Positions 1 through 5,412 of a DNA stretch of 7,228 bases are shown piece by piece (within the stretch, counting starts at the first letter, position 1; each line of letters starts with the position of its first letter). The position numbers and the translations under genes were made by a program. The notes beneath the pieces are model-generated. The model was not told the DNA's origin, did not search any database, and saw only the letters and a program-made list of their open reading frames with translations. The DNA comes from Bacteroidales bacterium (GTDB lineage Bacteria; Bacteroidota; Bacteroidia; Bacteroidales; VadinHA17). The stretch is from positions 1 to 7,228 of the forward strand of contig JAOZKQ010000101.1 of assembly GCA_029935275.1 (NCBI GenBank). Reading direction: 5' to 3'.

Positions 1-1131
1 CTGGGTGAGATTGACAGGGCTGCTCAAACATTTCTTGTAGCTGCTGAAGAATGTAAAAGATTACCTGGTGAATATTTAAGTCTGGACTGGACTGCAGCTG
101 GAGAAGGGAAAGAAGGATGGGTGAAGTATTTCCCGGTGGGGTTGATTGCAGGAATAGCACCTTTTAATTTTCCTTTAAATCTGGCTGTACATAAAATTGC
201 CCCGGCACTGGCTGCAGGTAATCCCATTATCCTGAAGCCGTCACGCTCAACTCCTTTGTCTGTACTTGAACTTGCAAAGATTATATCGGCAACTTCTTTT
301 CCCAAAGGAGCGGTTTCTATTTTACCTATGAACCGTACAGCAGGAAATCAAATGGTTACAGATGAGAGGTTTAAATTACTTAGTTTTACGGGGTCCCCTG
401 CAGTTGGCTGGAAAATGAAAAGAGATGCAGGGAGAAAAAAAGTAATCCTTGAATTGGGAGGAAATGCAGGAGTAATTGTTACTGAATCATCTGATTTAGA
501 TCTTGCTGTGAAAAAATGTCTGGTTGGTGGCTATGCTTATTCAGGCCAGGTATGCATCCATGTTCAGCGGATATATGTACAGGAAAGTATTCTTGAGGAA
601 TTCTCCGCAAAGTTTACAAAAGCAGTCAAGGGATTGAAAGTTGGTGATCCATTATCTGCGGAAACGGATGTGTCAGTTATGATTGACCAGGCTAATGCGG
701 ACAGAGTTGAGGAATGGGTGGAAGAAGCCGTTAAGGATGGAGCCAGGGTTCTGGCCGGTGGGAATAAAAAAGATACATATTTTGAGCCTACACTACTAAC
801 TGCAACTCATAATGACATGAAAGTCTGTTCGCTTGAAGTATTTGGTCCGGTGGTGACACTGGAGAAGTATCAGTCATTTAGTCAGGCTCTGGAATATATT
901 AATGATTCGAGATATGGTTTGCAGGCGGGTGTTTTTACCAATTCAATTAAGGAAATGAATCAGGCTTTTTATAAATTGGATGTTGGATCAGTTATTATTA
1001 ACGATGTGCCTACTTTCAGGGTTGATCATATGCCTTATGGGGGTGTTAAAGACTCAGGTCTAGGCCGGGAAGGCCTGAAATATACTATAATGGAAATGAT
1101 GGAGCCGAAACTGCTGGTGAAAAATACCTGA
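1..1131 (+). CDS. Aldehyde dehydrogenase, y4uC-like (3' part, 5' end outside window)
   Basis: NAD(P)-dependent oxidation of an aldehyde to a carboxylate, probably cytosolic. The frame is open from base 1, so the start lies upstream; 376 residues are visible, and a family length of about 475 implies roughly 100 are missing. Numbering from the window edge, the family landmarks are all present: the APFNFP segment of the cofactor/active-site wall, KPS in the Rossmann fold, FTGSPAVG, the general-base glutamate in LELGGN (Glu151, codon 451-453), the catalytic cysteine in GQVCI (Cys185, codon 553-555) and EVFGPVV (Glu codon 835-837). The C-terminal TFRVDHMPYGGVK region and GQVCIHVQR resemble, from memory, the y4uC/lactaldehyde-dehydrogenase-like branch rather than classical betaine aldehyde dehydrogenases. 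The substrate cannot be read from sequence. It ends in TGA and appears to be the last gene of its unit, with a weak hairpin after it. Confident in family, not in substrate. Confidence 0.93.
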   Translation: MGEIDRAAQTFLVAAEECKRLPGEYLSLDWTAAGEGKEGWVKYFPVGLIAGIAPFNFPLNLAVHKIAPALAAGNPIILKPSRSTPLSVLELAKIISATSFPKGAVSILPMNRTAGNQMVTDERFKLLSFTGSPAVGWKMKRDAGRKKVILELGGNAGVIVTESSDLDLAVKKCLVGGYAYSGQVCIHVQRIYVQESILEEFSAKFTKAVKGLKVGDPLSAETDVSVMIDQANADRVEEWVEEAVKDGARVLAGGNKKDTYFEPTLLTATHNDMKVCSLEVFGPVVTLEKYQSFSQALEYINDSRYGLQAGVFTNSIKEMNQAFYKLDVGSVIINDVPTFRVDHMPYGGVKDSGLGREGLKYTIMEMMEPKLLVKNT

Positions 1132-1149
1132 ATTATAAATATCTGATTC

Positions 1150-1194
1150 TTTATCGGGTAAACTATATTTATCCAGTAAATAAATTCCTTTTTT
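1150..1194 (+). terminator. Possible weak terminator after the aldehyde dehydrogenase
   Basis: TTTATCGGGTAAA (1150-1162) pairs with TTTATCCAGTAAA (1168-1180) over 13 positions with two G-U pairs and one mismatch around a 5-base loop. A run of six T follows at 1189-1194, eight bases after the stem. The stem is AT-rich and the T run is displaced, so this is weaker than a textbook intrinsic terminator. Its position, 19 bases after the stop codon, supports the call. Confidence 0.4.
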
Positions 1195-1262
1195 ATAAAC
1201 AAATTTTGCATTTTTCCGTAAGCTTATTAGCAGATTTATTTTTTTCTTGTCTATTAATTTTC

Positions 1263-1270
1263 TATTTTTG
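1263..1270 (+). promoter_or_regulatory. Possible Bacteroidota -7 element upstream of the LysE-family gene
   Basis: TATTTTTG matches the Bacteroidota -7 consensus TAnnTTTG and would place a transcript start near 1275, about 58 bases before the ATG at 1334. There is no good TTTG at the usual 19-21 base distance; the nearest TTG (1247-1249) is only 13 bases away. It is therefore a half-supported promoter. Confidence 0.35.
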
Positions 1271-1333
1271 CACGGTTTTTGTAGTAAATCAGATCTGGAA
1301 TATTTAGCTCAGGTTTTAGATTAACAAAGAAAT

Positions 1334-1960
1334 ATGGATTTATTATTATTGGTTAAAGGAATATTAATTGGAGTACTGATGTCTTTTCCTTTTGGGGCAA
1401 TGGGCATGTTATGTATTCAAAGAACAATAAATAGCGGGCGGATATCAGGTTTTTTATCTGGTATGGGGGTAGCTACCGGAGATACTATTTATGCCGTTAT
1501 TGCTGGTTTTGGCGCTTCATTTATTGTTCATTTTATTGAGGAGAGACAATTTGTTTTTCAAATACTTGGATCAGCAATTATTATCCTCCTTGGAATAAAT
1601 GTGTTTCTTTCCAATCCTGTAAAGAAATTCCGGCTTCGCAGAAAAGAAGAAAAAAAATATAAATGGCATTTCTTCTCAAGCTTTTTATTGACTTTAACTA
1701 ACCCTTTTATCTTATTTGCTTTTGTGGCGGTATTTACTACGTTGAATTTATTTGACAGAGATTCTTTTATGCCTGCTTTAACCATCATTCTTGGAATATT
1801 TGCAGGGGCTTCTACATCCTGGTTCCTTCTAAGCTCGGTTGTCAATCATTTCAGGTCAAAGTTCAGATTAAGACGGATATACTGGTTAAATAAAATTGCC
1901 GGTTTCGTTATCTTTATATTTGGCTTTGTAGCTGCAATAAATATTATTATTGCAGGTTGA
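1334..1960 (+). CDS. LysE/RhtB-family exporter (small amino-acid-type efflux protein)
   Basis: Predicted inner-membrane exporter of the LysE superfamily, whose members expel amino acids or related small molecules by proton exchange. The protein is 208 residues, the usual length, and strongly hydrophobic. About six membrane segments can be drawn, near residues 4-26, 42-66, 73-93, 113-136, 147-170 and 187-206, with a basic loop rich in K and R at 97-110. Two family landmarks are visible: the N-terminal SFPFGAMGMLCIQRTI segment followed by a G-rich stretch ending in GD (residue 50), and the LTNPF motif at residues 121-125 corresponding to the conserved NP of the family. The ATG at 1334 was chosen because it begins the first hydrophobic segment; no clear Shine-Dalgarno site precedes it, as is normal in Bacteroidota. 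Gaps of 202 and 428 bases on either side suggest a monocistronic unit. The substrate is unknown. Confidence 0.87.
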   Translation: MDLLLLVKGILIGVLMSFPFGAMGMLCIQRTINSGRISGFLSGMGVATGDTIYAVIAGFGASFIVHFIEERQFVFQILGSAIIILLGINVFLSNPVKKFRLRRKEEKKYKWHFFSSFLLTLTNPFILFAFVAVFTTLNLFDRDSFMPALTIILGIFAGASTSWFLLSSVVNHFRSKFRLRRIYWLNKIAGFVIFIFGFVAAINIIIAG

Positions 1961-2015
1961 TCCTAAAGTTTGCCTGTTATTCAGAATATCAAAAAAACCT
2001 TATTTGAGTAAAGTT

Positions 2016-2046
2016 GTTCTTTTAGTTAAAGAACCGGATAATTTTG
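2016..2046 (+). terminator. Hairpin after the LysE-family gene, possible weak terminator
   Basis: GTTCTTT (2016-2022) and AAAGAAC (2028-2034) form a perfect 7-base inverted repeat around the loop TAGTT. Only a four-T run (2042-2045) follows, after an eight-base gap, so termination would be weak. It lies 56 bases after the LysE stop codon and before the structured element further right. Confidence 0.3.
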
Positions 2047-2083
2047 TATAATACTATTGGTCTAATAAAAATAGTTATTTTTG
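2039..2083 (+). promoter_or_regulatory. Two -7-like elements upstream of the structured region
   Basis: TAATTTTG (2039-2046) and TATTTTTG (2076-2083) both fit TAnnTTTG. Their upstream TTG partners are at unfavourable distances (22 and 16 bases). If either is used, the transcript would start before 2109 and would carry both arms of the 23-base inverted repeat, which matters for deciding whether those arms pair as RNA. Confidence 0.25.
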
Positions 2084-2101
2084 GAACAATTTATTTACAT
2101 A

Positions 2102-2132
2102 TTTGTATAGGGAACTTCTATTAATTACTTTG
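2102..2132 (+). promoter_or_regulatory. Candidate promoter inside the left arm of the inverted repeat
   Basis: TTTG at 2102-2105, a 19-base spacer and TTACTTTG at 2125-2132 match the Bacteroidota promoter layout TTTG-N19-TAnnTTTG except for one base of the -7 element. A transcript would begin near 2137-2141, just where the long hairpin at 2141-2232 starts. It could drive a small RNA alone or a roughly 250-base leader ending in the dipeptidase gene. Confidence 0.45.
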
Positions 2133-2352
2133 CAACAAGATTTTCAGAGTTTTTTATAGACGATTAAGATTTTTGAAGAACTATCGGGATAATTCAAAAA
2201 AATGTTAAGAAGTATATGGAAAACTCTGAAAACCCGTAGGGAGCAAGCATAATAAACAATCTGACTTCGCCAAAATATTTATGGCTTGCATCTTATTCAT
2301 TATCCTTGTTTCTTGAAAGAAAGGAATTATTAGAAGTTCCCTTAAGTCAGAT
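2109..2352 (+). ncRNA. Candidate structured RNA or MITE-like element upstream of the dipeptidase gene
   Basis: The outer arms 2109-2131 and 2320-2342 are complementary over 23 bases with two mismatches; the core AGGGAACTTCTA is perfect. Inside, TTTTCAGAGTTTT (2141-2153) pairs perfectly with 2220-2232, and the stem continues by two G-U pairs, three Watson-Crick pairs, a mismatch and two more pairs. Within its loop TTTTTGAA (2170-2177) pairs with 2193-2200. A second hairpin joins GCAAGC (2243-2248) to GCTTGC (2284-2289), and a third has a 5-base stem at 2309-2322. ATCTGACTT (2259-2267), in the loop of the second hairpin, is complementary to AAGTCAGAT (2344-2352) beyond the outer arm, which is a pseudoknot topology. 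No match to tmRNA, RNase P RNA or SRP RNA landmarks was recognised. Strand is assigned from the candidate promoter and downstream gene. A non-autonomous transposable element with 23-base ends is the main alternative. Confidence 0.4.
2202..2252 (+). other. Very short reading frame (16 codons) in the structured region
   Basis: ATG at 2202 opens a 16-codon frame, MLRSIWKTLKTRREQA, closed by TAA at 2250-2252. The product would be small and basic. There is no Shine-Dalgarno site, the frame overlaps the 3' strand of the long hairpin, and frames of this length occur easily by chance. It is listed only because a leader peptide is one conceivable function of this region. Confidence 0.1.
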
Positions 2353-2388
2353 AATTCGTTTTATATACACAATCTTAAATTATTTTTA

Positions 2389-3594
2389 ATGAAACTAATA
2401 CCCCTGGTTCTTATTTGCTTATTATTGTTGGTGTCCTGCCAAACAGAAACAGCTGAATCCAAGGCTGCCCGTATTCATGATAAAGTTTTAACAGTTGATA
2501 CACATTGTGACACCCCAATGATGTTATTTAGTAGAGGATTTGATCCCGGAAAAAGAAATGAAAATGGCAGGGTGGATTTTGTGAGGATGAAAGAAGGGGG
2601 AATGGATGCTATGTTCTTTGCTGCCTTTCTTGGACAGGGGCCCAGAACTGCTGAAGGCAACGAAAGGGCAAAAGCTAAGGCCTTTGAAATAATTGACTCT
2701 GTGTATGCAGCAGTTGAAAGATATTCTGACTTAGCAGAAATATGTACTACACCTGATGATGCTTACCGGGCAGAACAGGAAGGGAAGCGGGCTATTTATC
2801 TGGGTATGGAGAATGGATATCCGGTTGGTAATGATTTGAACCTTATTCAATCTTATTATGATCGCGGTGTGCGGTATATCACTTTATGCCATACAGCTAA
2901 TAATGATATTTGTGATTCATCGACTGACCGCAAAGGAAGTGAGTATAATGGCTTAAGTAGTTTTGGAGAATCTGTGCTAAATGAGATGAACCGCCTAGGA
3001 ATGATTATTGATGTTTCTCATATTTCTGATAGCTCATTTTATGATGTTATCCGTCTTTCCAATGCTCCTGTGATAGCTTCTCATTCATGTGCCAGGTCCC
3101 TGTGTGATAACCCAAGGAATATGGATGATGATATGTTAAATAAACTGGCAGAAAACGGGGGCGTAATTCAAATGTGCATATTAAGTGATTATGTTAAGAC
3201 CCCGGAACCTTATCCTGCGAGAGACTCTGCTTTTACTGTTTTGCGTGAAAAGTTTCATGATTATGATGAAATGACAGAAGATGAAAAGCAAGTGGTCAGA
3301 TCAGAATGGTCAGAACTTGGAAAGAAATACCCTCGCAAACTGGCTAATGTTTCAGATGTTGTAAACCATATTGATCATATCGTGAAAGTAGCCGGAATTG
3401 ATCATGTGGGAATTGGGACCGATTTTGATGGAGGAGGAGGGGTTGAAGGATGTGAGGATGTAAGTCAAATGGGCAATATTACCCTTGAATTAGTAAAACG
3501 CGGATACACTGAAAAAGAAATAGAAAAGATTTGGGGTGGAAACTTTATGCGGGTTTTTAGAGAAGTGCAAGATCAGGCAGAGGAAAACTCATAG
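2389..3594 (+). CDS. Membrane dipeptidase, M19 (renal dipeptidase) family, predicted lipoprotein
   Basis: Zinc-dependent hydrolysis of dipeptides; M19 enzymes can accept D-residues at the second position. The 401-residue protein begins with a lipoprotein signal: a hydrophobic stretch at residues 4-15 and the lipobox LVSC, so Cys17 would be the lipidated residue and the enzyme would act in the periplasm or at the outer membrane. The metal and substrate ligands of the family are visible: His39 and Asp41 (THCDT), the bridging glutamate Glu141 (GMENG), His168 (CHTAN), His211 (DVSHIS), His232 (ASHSCARS) and Asp345 (GIGTDFDG). Length and spacing are normal, so the enzyme should be active. The ATG at 2389 starts exactly at the signal peptide. 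It is preceded, 36 bases away, by the structured element at 2109-2352, and no closer promoter was seen, so its transcript may carry that structure as a leader. Preferred substrates are not predictable. Confidence 0.93.
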   Translation: MKLIPLVLICLLLLVSCQTETAESKAARIHDKVLTVDTHCDTPMMLFSRGFDPGKRNENGRVDFVRMKEGGMDAMFFAAFLGQGPRTAEGNERAKAKAFEIIDSVYAAVERYSDLAEICTTPDDAYRAEQEGKRAIYLGMENGYPVGNDLNLIQSYYDRGVRYITLCHTANNDICDSSTDRKGSEYNGLSSFGESVLNEMNRLGMIIDVSHISDSSFYDVIRLSNAPVIASHSCARSLCDNPRNMDDDMLNKLAENGGVIQMCILSDYVKTPEPYPARDSAFTVLREKFHDYDEMTEDEKQVVRSEWSELGKKYPRKLANVSDVVNHIDHIVKVAGIDHVGIGTDFDGGGGVEGCEDVSQMGNITLELVKRGYTEKEIEKIWGGNFMRVFREVQDQAEENS

Positions 3595-3613
3595 ATTAGT
3601 GTGAGGTCGTGTA

Positions 3614-3708
3614 TTTTGGTGGTTGCTCCGTACAAATAGCACATTTGTTTTTTTGCCGACCTGTCTGCCAAACAGGCAGGCACACTGGCAAACCAGAAAA
3701 AACCAAAA
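3614..3708. repeat. Compact palindromic element, REP-like
   Basis: Three nested sets of complementary arms share one centre: TTTTGGT (3614-3620) with ACCAAAA (3702-3708), TTTGCC (3652-3657) with GGCAAA (3687-3692), and CCTGTCTG (3660-3667) with CAGGCAGG (3673-3680) around the loop CCAAA, with one G-U pair. The central part is clearly more GC-rich than its surroundings. CCTGNCTG/CAGGCAGG palindromes are familiar from Bacteroidota intergenic regions, from memory, so a dispersed repeat is likely, but copy number cannot be judged from one window. A further hairpin, TCCCT (3715-3719) with AGGGA (3729-3733), lies just to the right and may belong to the same unit. Confidence 0.55.
3632..3654 (+). 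terminator. Possible terminator after the dipeptidase gene
   Basis: ACAAAT (3632-3637) and ATTTGT (3643-3648) form a six-base stem with loop AGCAC, and the last stem T starts a run of seven T (3648-3654). The stem contains only one G-C pair and is therefore weak by itself. The GC-rich palindrome immediately downstream may help. It lies about 38 bases after the stop codon. Confidence 0.35.
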
Positions 3709-3795
3709 AGCCTGTCCCTTATTTTAATAGGGAAGCTATTTTTTATCAAGGCTCTGCTAATAATAAGAACTTAAATATGAAGAGAACCAGGATTA

Positions 3796-4497
3796 ATGAA
3801 TAAAACACTGAGGAATATTTTAGCAATCAGTATTGCAATTTTACCAATCAATATTATAATGATTTGGTATAGACTTGGGCAGACTGAAAATTTCTCGACA
3901 ACTGATATGACAGTTTATCCTCTGCTTTTTGGTGGCGGAACAATTATTCTTATCCTTTTACTAAACAAATATCTCCTAAAAGCAAGTTTTAAGGAAACTT
4001 TTAATTCGAAAGAAGGGCTCTGGTATTGGGATGTTTTAATTGGTATTGGTTTGACAGTAATTTATTTTGCAATGTTCTTTTTAGAAAAAGCGACACTTTA
4101 TAAATGGATACCTAATCCTAATCCTCCAAACACAGAGCTCATTGATGTAATGATTGATTTATCAAACAGTCCTTTGTTAATGATCATTTGGTTTGGTCCG
4201 GTTTTATGGATTGGAATTGCACTTTTCGAAGAATTATCAAGAACATTCTTATTAAAAACATTATGGAATATTAATGATAACAAAGACTGGCAAATTATAG
4301 CAATATTTTTGACTTCGGCACTTATTGGATTTGTTCATATGTATCAGGGAACAGCCGGAATAATTTCAATTGGCCTTAAAAGTGTGGTAGTGAGTTTTTA
4401 CTTTTACAAATACCGCCGATTATTACCATTGATTATATCTCACGGGCTTTATGATGGCTTGCAGTTTGCATTTTTTGTAATGCAATTTCAAAATTAA
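3796..4497 (+). CDS. CPBP-family (CAAX protease/bacteriocin-processing type) intramembrane metalloprotease
   Basis: Predicted integral-membrane protease of the CPBP/Abi family, glutamate- and histidine-dependent. The 233-residue protein has hydrophobic segments near residues 7-25, 41-60, 78-96, 127-144, 166-180, 187-204 and 209-230. The catalytic motifs are present in order: EExxR as EELSR (Glu145, Glu146, Arg149), the first histidine in GFVHMYQG (His181), and HxxxD in HGLYD (His216, Asp220). Length is typical. The start is well fixed: an in-frame TGA at 3778 lies only 18 bases upstream, and AGGA at 3789-3792 is one of the few Shine-Dalgarno-like sites in the window. It follows the palindromic repeat and converges on ppa with 30 bases between stop codons and no evident terminator there. 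Family members serve in bacteriocin immunity, prenyl-protein-like processing or unknown roles; nothing nearby identifies the substrate. Confidence 0.88.
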   Translation: MNKTLRNILAISIAILPINIIMIWYRLGQTENFSTTDMTVYPLLFGGGTIILILLLNKYLLKASFKETFNSKEGLWYWDVLIGIGLTVIYFAMFFLEKATLYKWIPNPNPPNTELIDVMIDLSNSPLLMIIWFGPVLWIGIALFEELSRTFLLKTLWNINDNKDWQIIAIFLTSALIGFVHMYQGTAGIISIGLKSVVVSFYFYKYRRLLPLIISHGLYDGLQFAFFVMQFQN

Positions 4498-4527
4498 TAC
4501 CTCCCAGGCTGTTTAAAGAAAAGAATC

Positions 4528-5199
4528 TTATACGTTTGCTAAAGCAAGATCAAGCGATTCAAACTTTCTCTGGTAATCCCGGATAGAAAGATTAATTATC
4601 TCATGTGCTTCTTCAATCCCATAAGTGTGGGTGATTTCACAATCTCTTTTGTTTCCGGGTAGATCTTTGTAAGTAAGAAAGTAATGCTTTAACCTTGCGA
4701 TTACCATTGGTGGGATGTCATCAATAGTTTTATATCCGCCATAAACGGCATCATTGTTTAAAACAGCAATGATTTTATCATCAGCCTCATTTTCGTCAAT
4801 CATTCTAAAGCCACCAATTGGACGTGCCCTGACAAGTATATCCCCGTGGGTTATTTCTTTTTCGGTAAGAATACAAATATCTATAGGGTCTCTATCCCCT
4901 TTAATATCTTTATTTCCTGTTTTTTCCTGACTATATTCAGCTACTTTATCACCACTATATGTTTGAGGGATGAATCCATAAAGGGCAGGAACCAGGTTTG
5001 AGTACTTCTGAGGCCTGTCAATTTTCAGATAGCCGGAGACTTTGTCAACCTCATATTTTACGGTATCTTTGGGTACCATCTCAATAAAACAGGTAATAAT
5101 ATCAGGTGCTTCAGGTCCTATATCTACTCCATGCCATGGATGGGATTTATAGCGCAGGCCCATTAGTCGTCCTATAGGGTCCATTATTCTTGTGCTCAT
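4528..5199 (-). CDS. ppa: Inorganic pyrophosphatase, family I (soluble)
   Basis: Cytosolic Mg2+-dependent hydrolysis of pyrophosphate to phosphate, which pulls biosynthetic reactions forward. By alignment from memory to the E. coli enzyme, the active-site set is complete: Glu40, Lys48 and Glu50 (IEMVPKDTVKYEVDK), the ALYGFIPQTY segment, the metal-binding Asp102, Asp104 and Asp107 (GDRDPIDI), Asp135, Asp140 and Lys142, and Tyr177-Lys178 (TYKD). The protein has 223 residues against about 175 in E. coli; the extra length is an N-terminal extension containing HPWHGVDIG and an insertion near residues 84-100. The signature reads DRDPIDI where the usual pattern has a small residue or Asp/Asn in place of Arg103. 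The ATG at 5199 is chosen because translation from it includes the conserved extension and it lies about 25 bases below a good -7 element. It is probably transcribed alone, separated from murF by 213 bases. Confidence 0.94.
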   Translation of the reverse strand: MSTRIMDPIGRLMGLRYKSHPWHGVDIGPEAPDIITCFIEMVPKDTVKYEVDKVSGYLKIDRPQKYSNLVPALYGFIPQTYSGDKVAEYSQEKTGNKDIKGDRDPIDICILTEKEITHGDILVRARPIGGFRMIDENEADDKIIAVLNNDAVYGGYKTIDDIPPMVIARLKHYFLTYKDLPGNKRDCEITHTYGIEEAHEIINLSIRDYQRKFESLDLALANV

Positions 5200-5224
5200 A
5201 AATTCAGGTATTTTAGATTTGATG

Positions 5225-5232
5225 CAAAGTTA
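5225..5232 (-). promoter_or_regulatory. Bacteroidota-type -7 element of ppa
   Basis: On the minus strand this reads TAACTTTG, an exact match to TAnnTTTG, followed by the commonly seen CA. The expected transcript start near 5218 gives a short leader of about 18 bases before the ppa ATG. The -33 region is poor (TTTTC instead of TTTG at the right distance). Confidence 0.55.
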
Positions 5233-5412
5233 TTATTTTCAACGGAATAAGTGAAAAGTAATTACAACATTTACAGGGCTGATGCATTATAAAATTAATC
5301 TCAAGTGATTATTAATGAATTGGTTTTAAAAAACATGAAAGAATAAATTCACCAAAATGGAACAATCTGATTGTCAATATGGGAAAATATAAAGCGTTTG
5401 CCCTGATATCAT

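Noticed and set aside
1558..1845. A 95-codon minus-strand reading frame
   Set aside because: It is a shadow of the LysE-family gene on the opposite strand with no recognisable domain.
2109..2352. Retron msr-msd RNA
   Set aside because: The layout of end arms enclosing hairpins is similar, but there is no reverse transcriptase gene on either side; the flanking genes are a LysE exporter and an M19 dipeptidase.
2109..2352. tmRNA, RNase P RNA or SRP RNA
   Set aside because: None of the conserved primary-sequence landmarks of these RNAs could be found on the plus strand, and no CCA-type tRNA-like end is present.
3609..3803. A 64-codon plus-strand reading frame overlapping the CPBP start
   Set aside because: It runs through the palindromic repeat and the terminator-like hairpin, overlaps the well-supported start of the CPBP gene, and its Cys/His/Lys-rich composition looks like translated repeat rather than a protein.
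5358..5375. Small inverted repeat ACAATC/GATTGT as a murF terminator
   Set aside because: The stem is only five to six bases and is not followed by a convincing T run on the minus strand.
5233..5412. Possible small gene or RNA in the spacer between ppa and murF
   Set aside because: Apart from the ppa promoter motif at 5225-5232, no reading frame, strong hairpin or repeat could be supported here.
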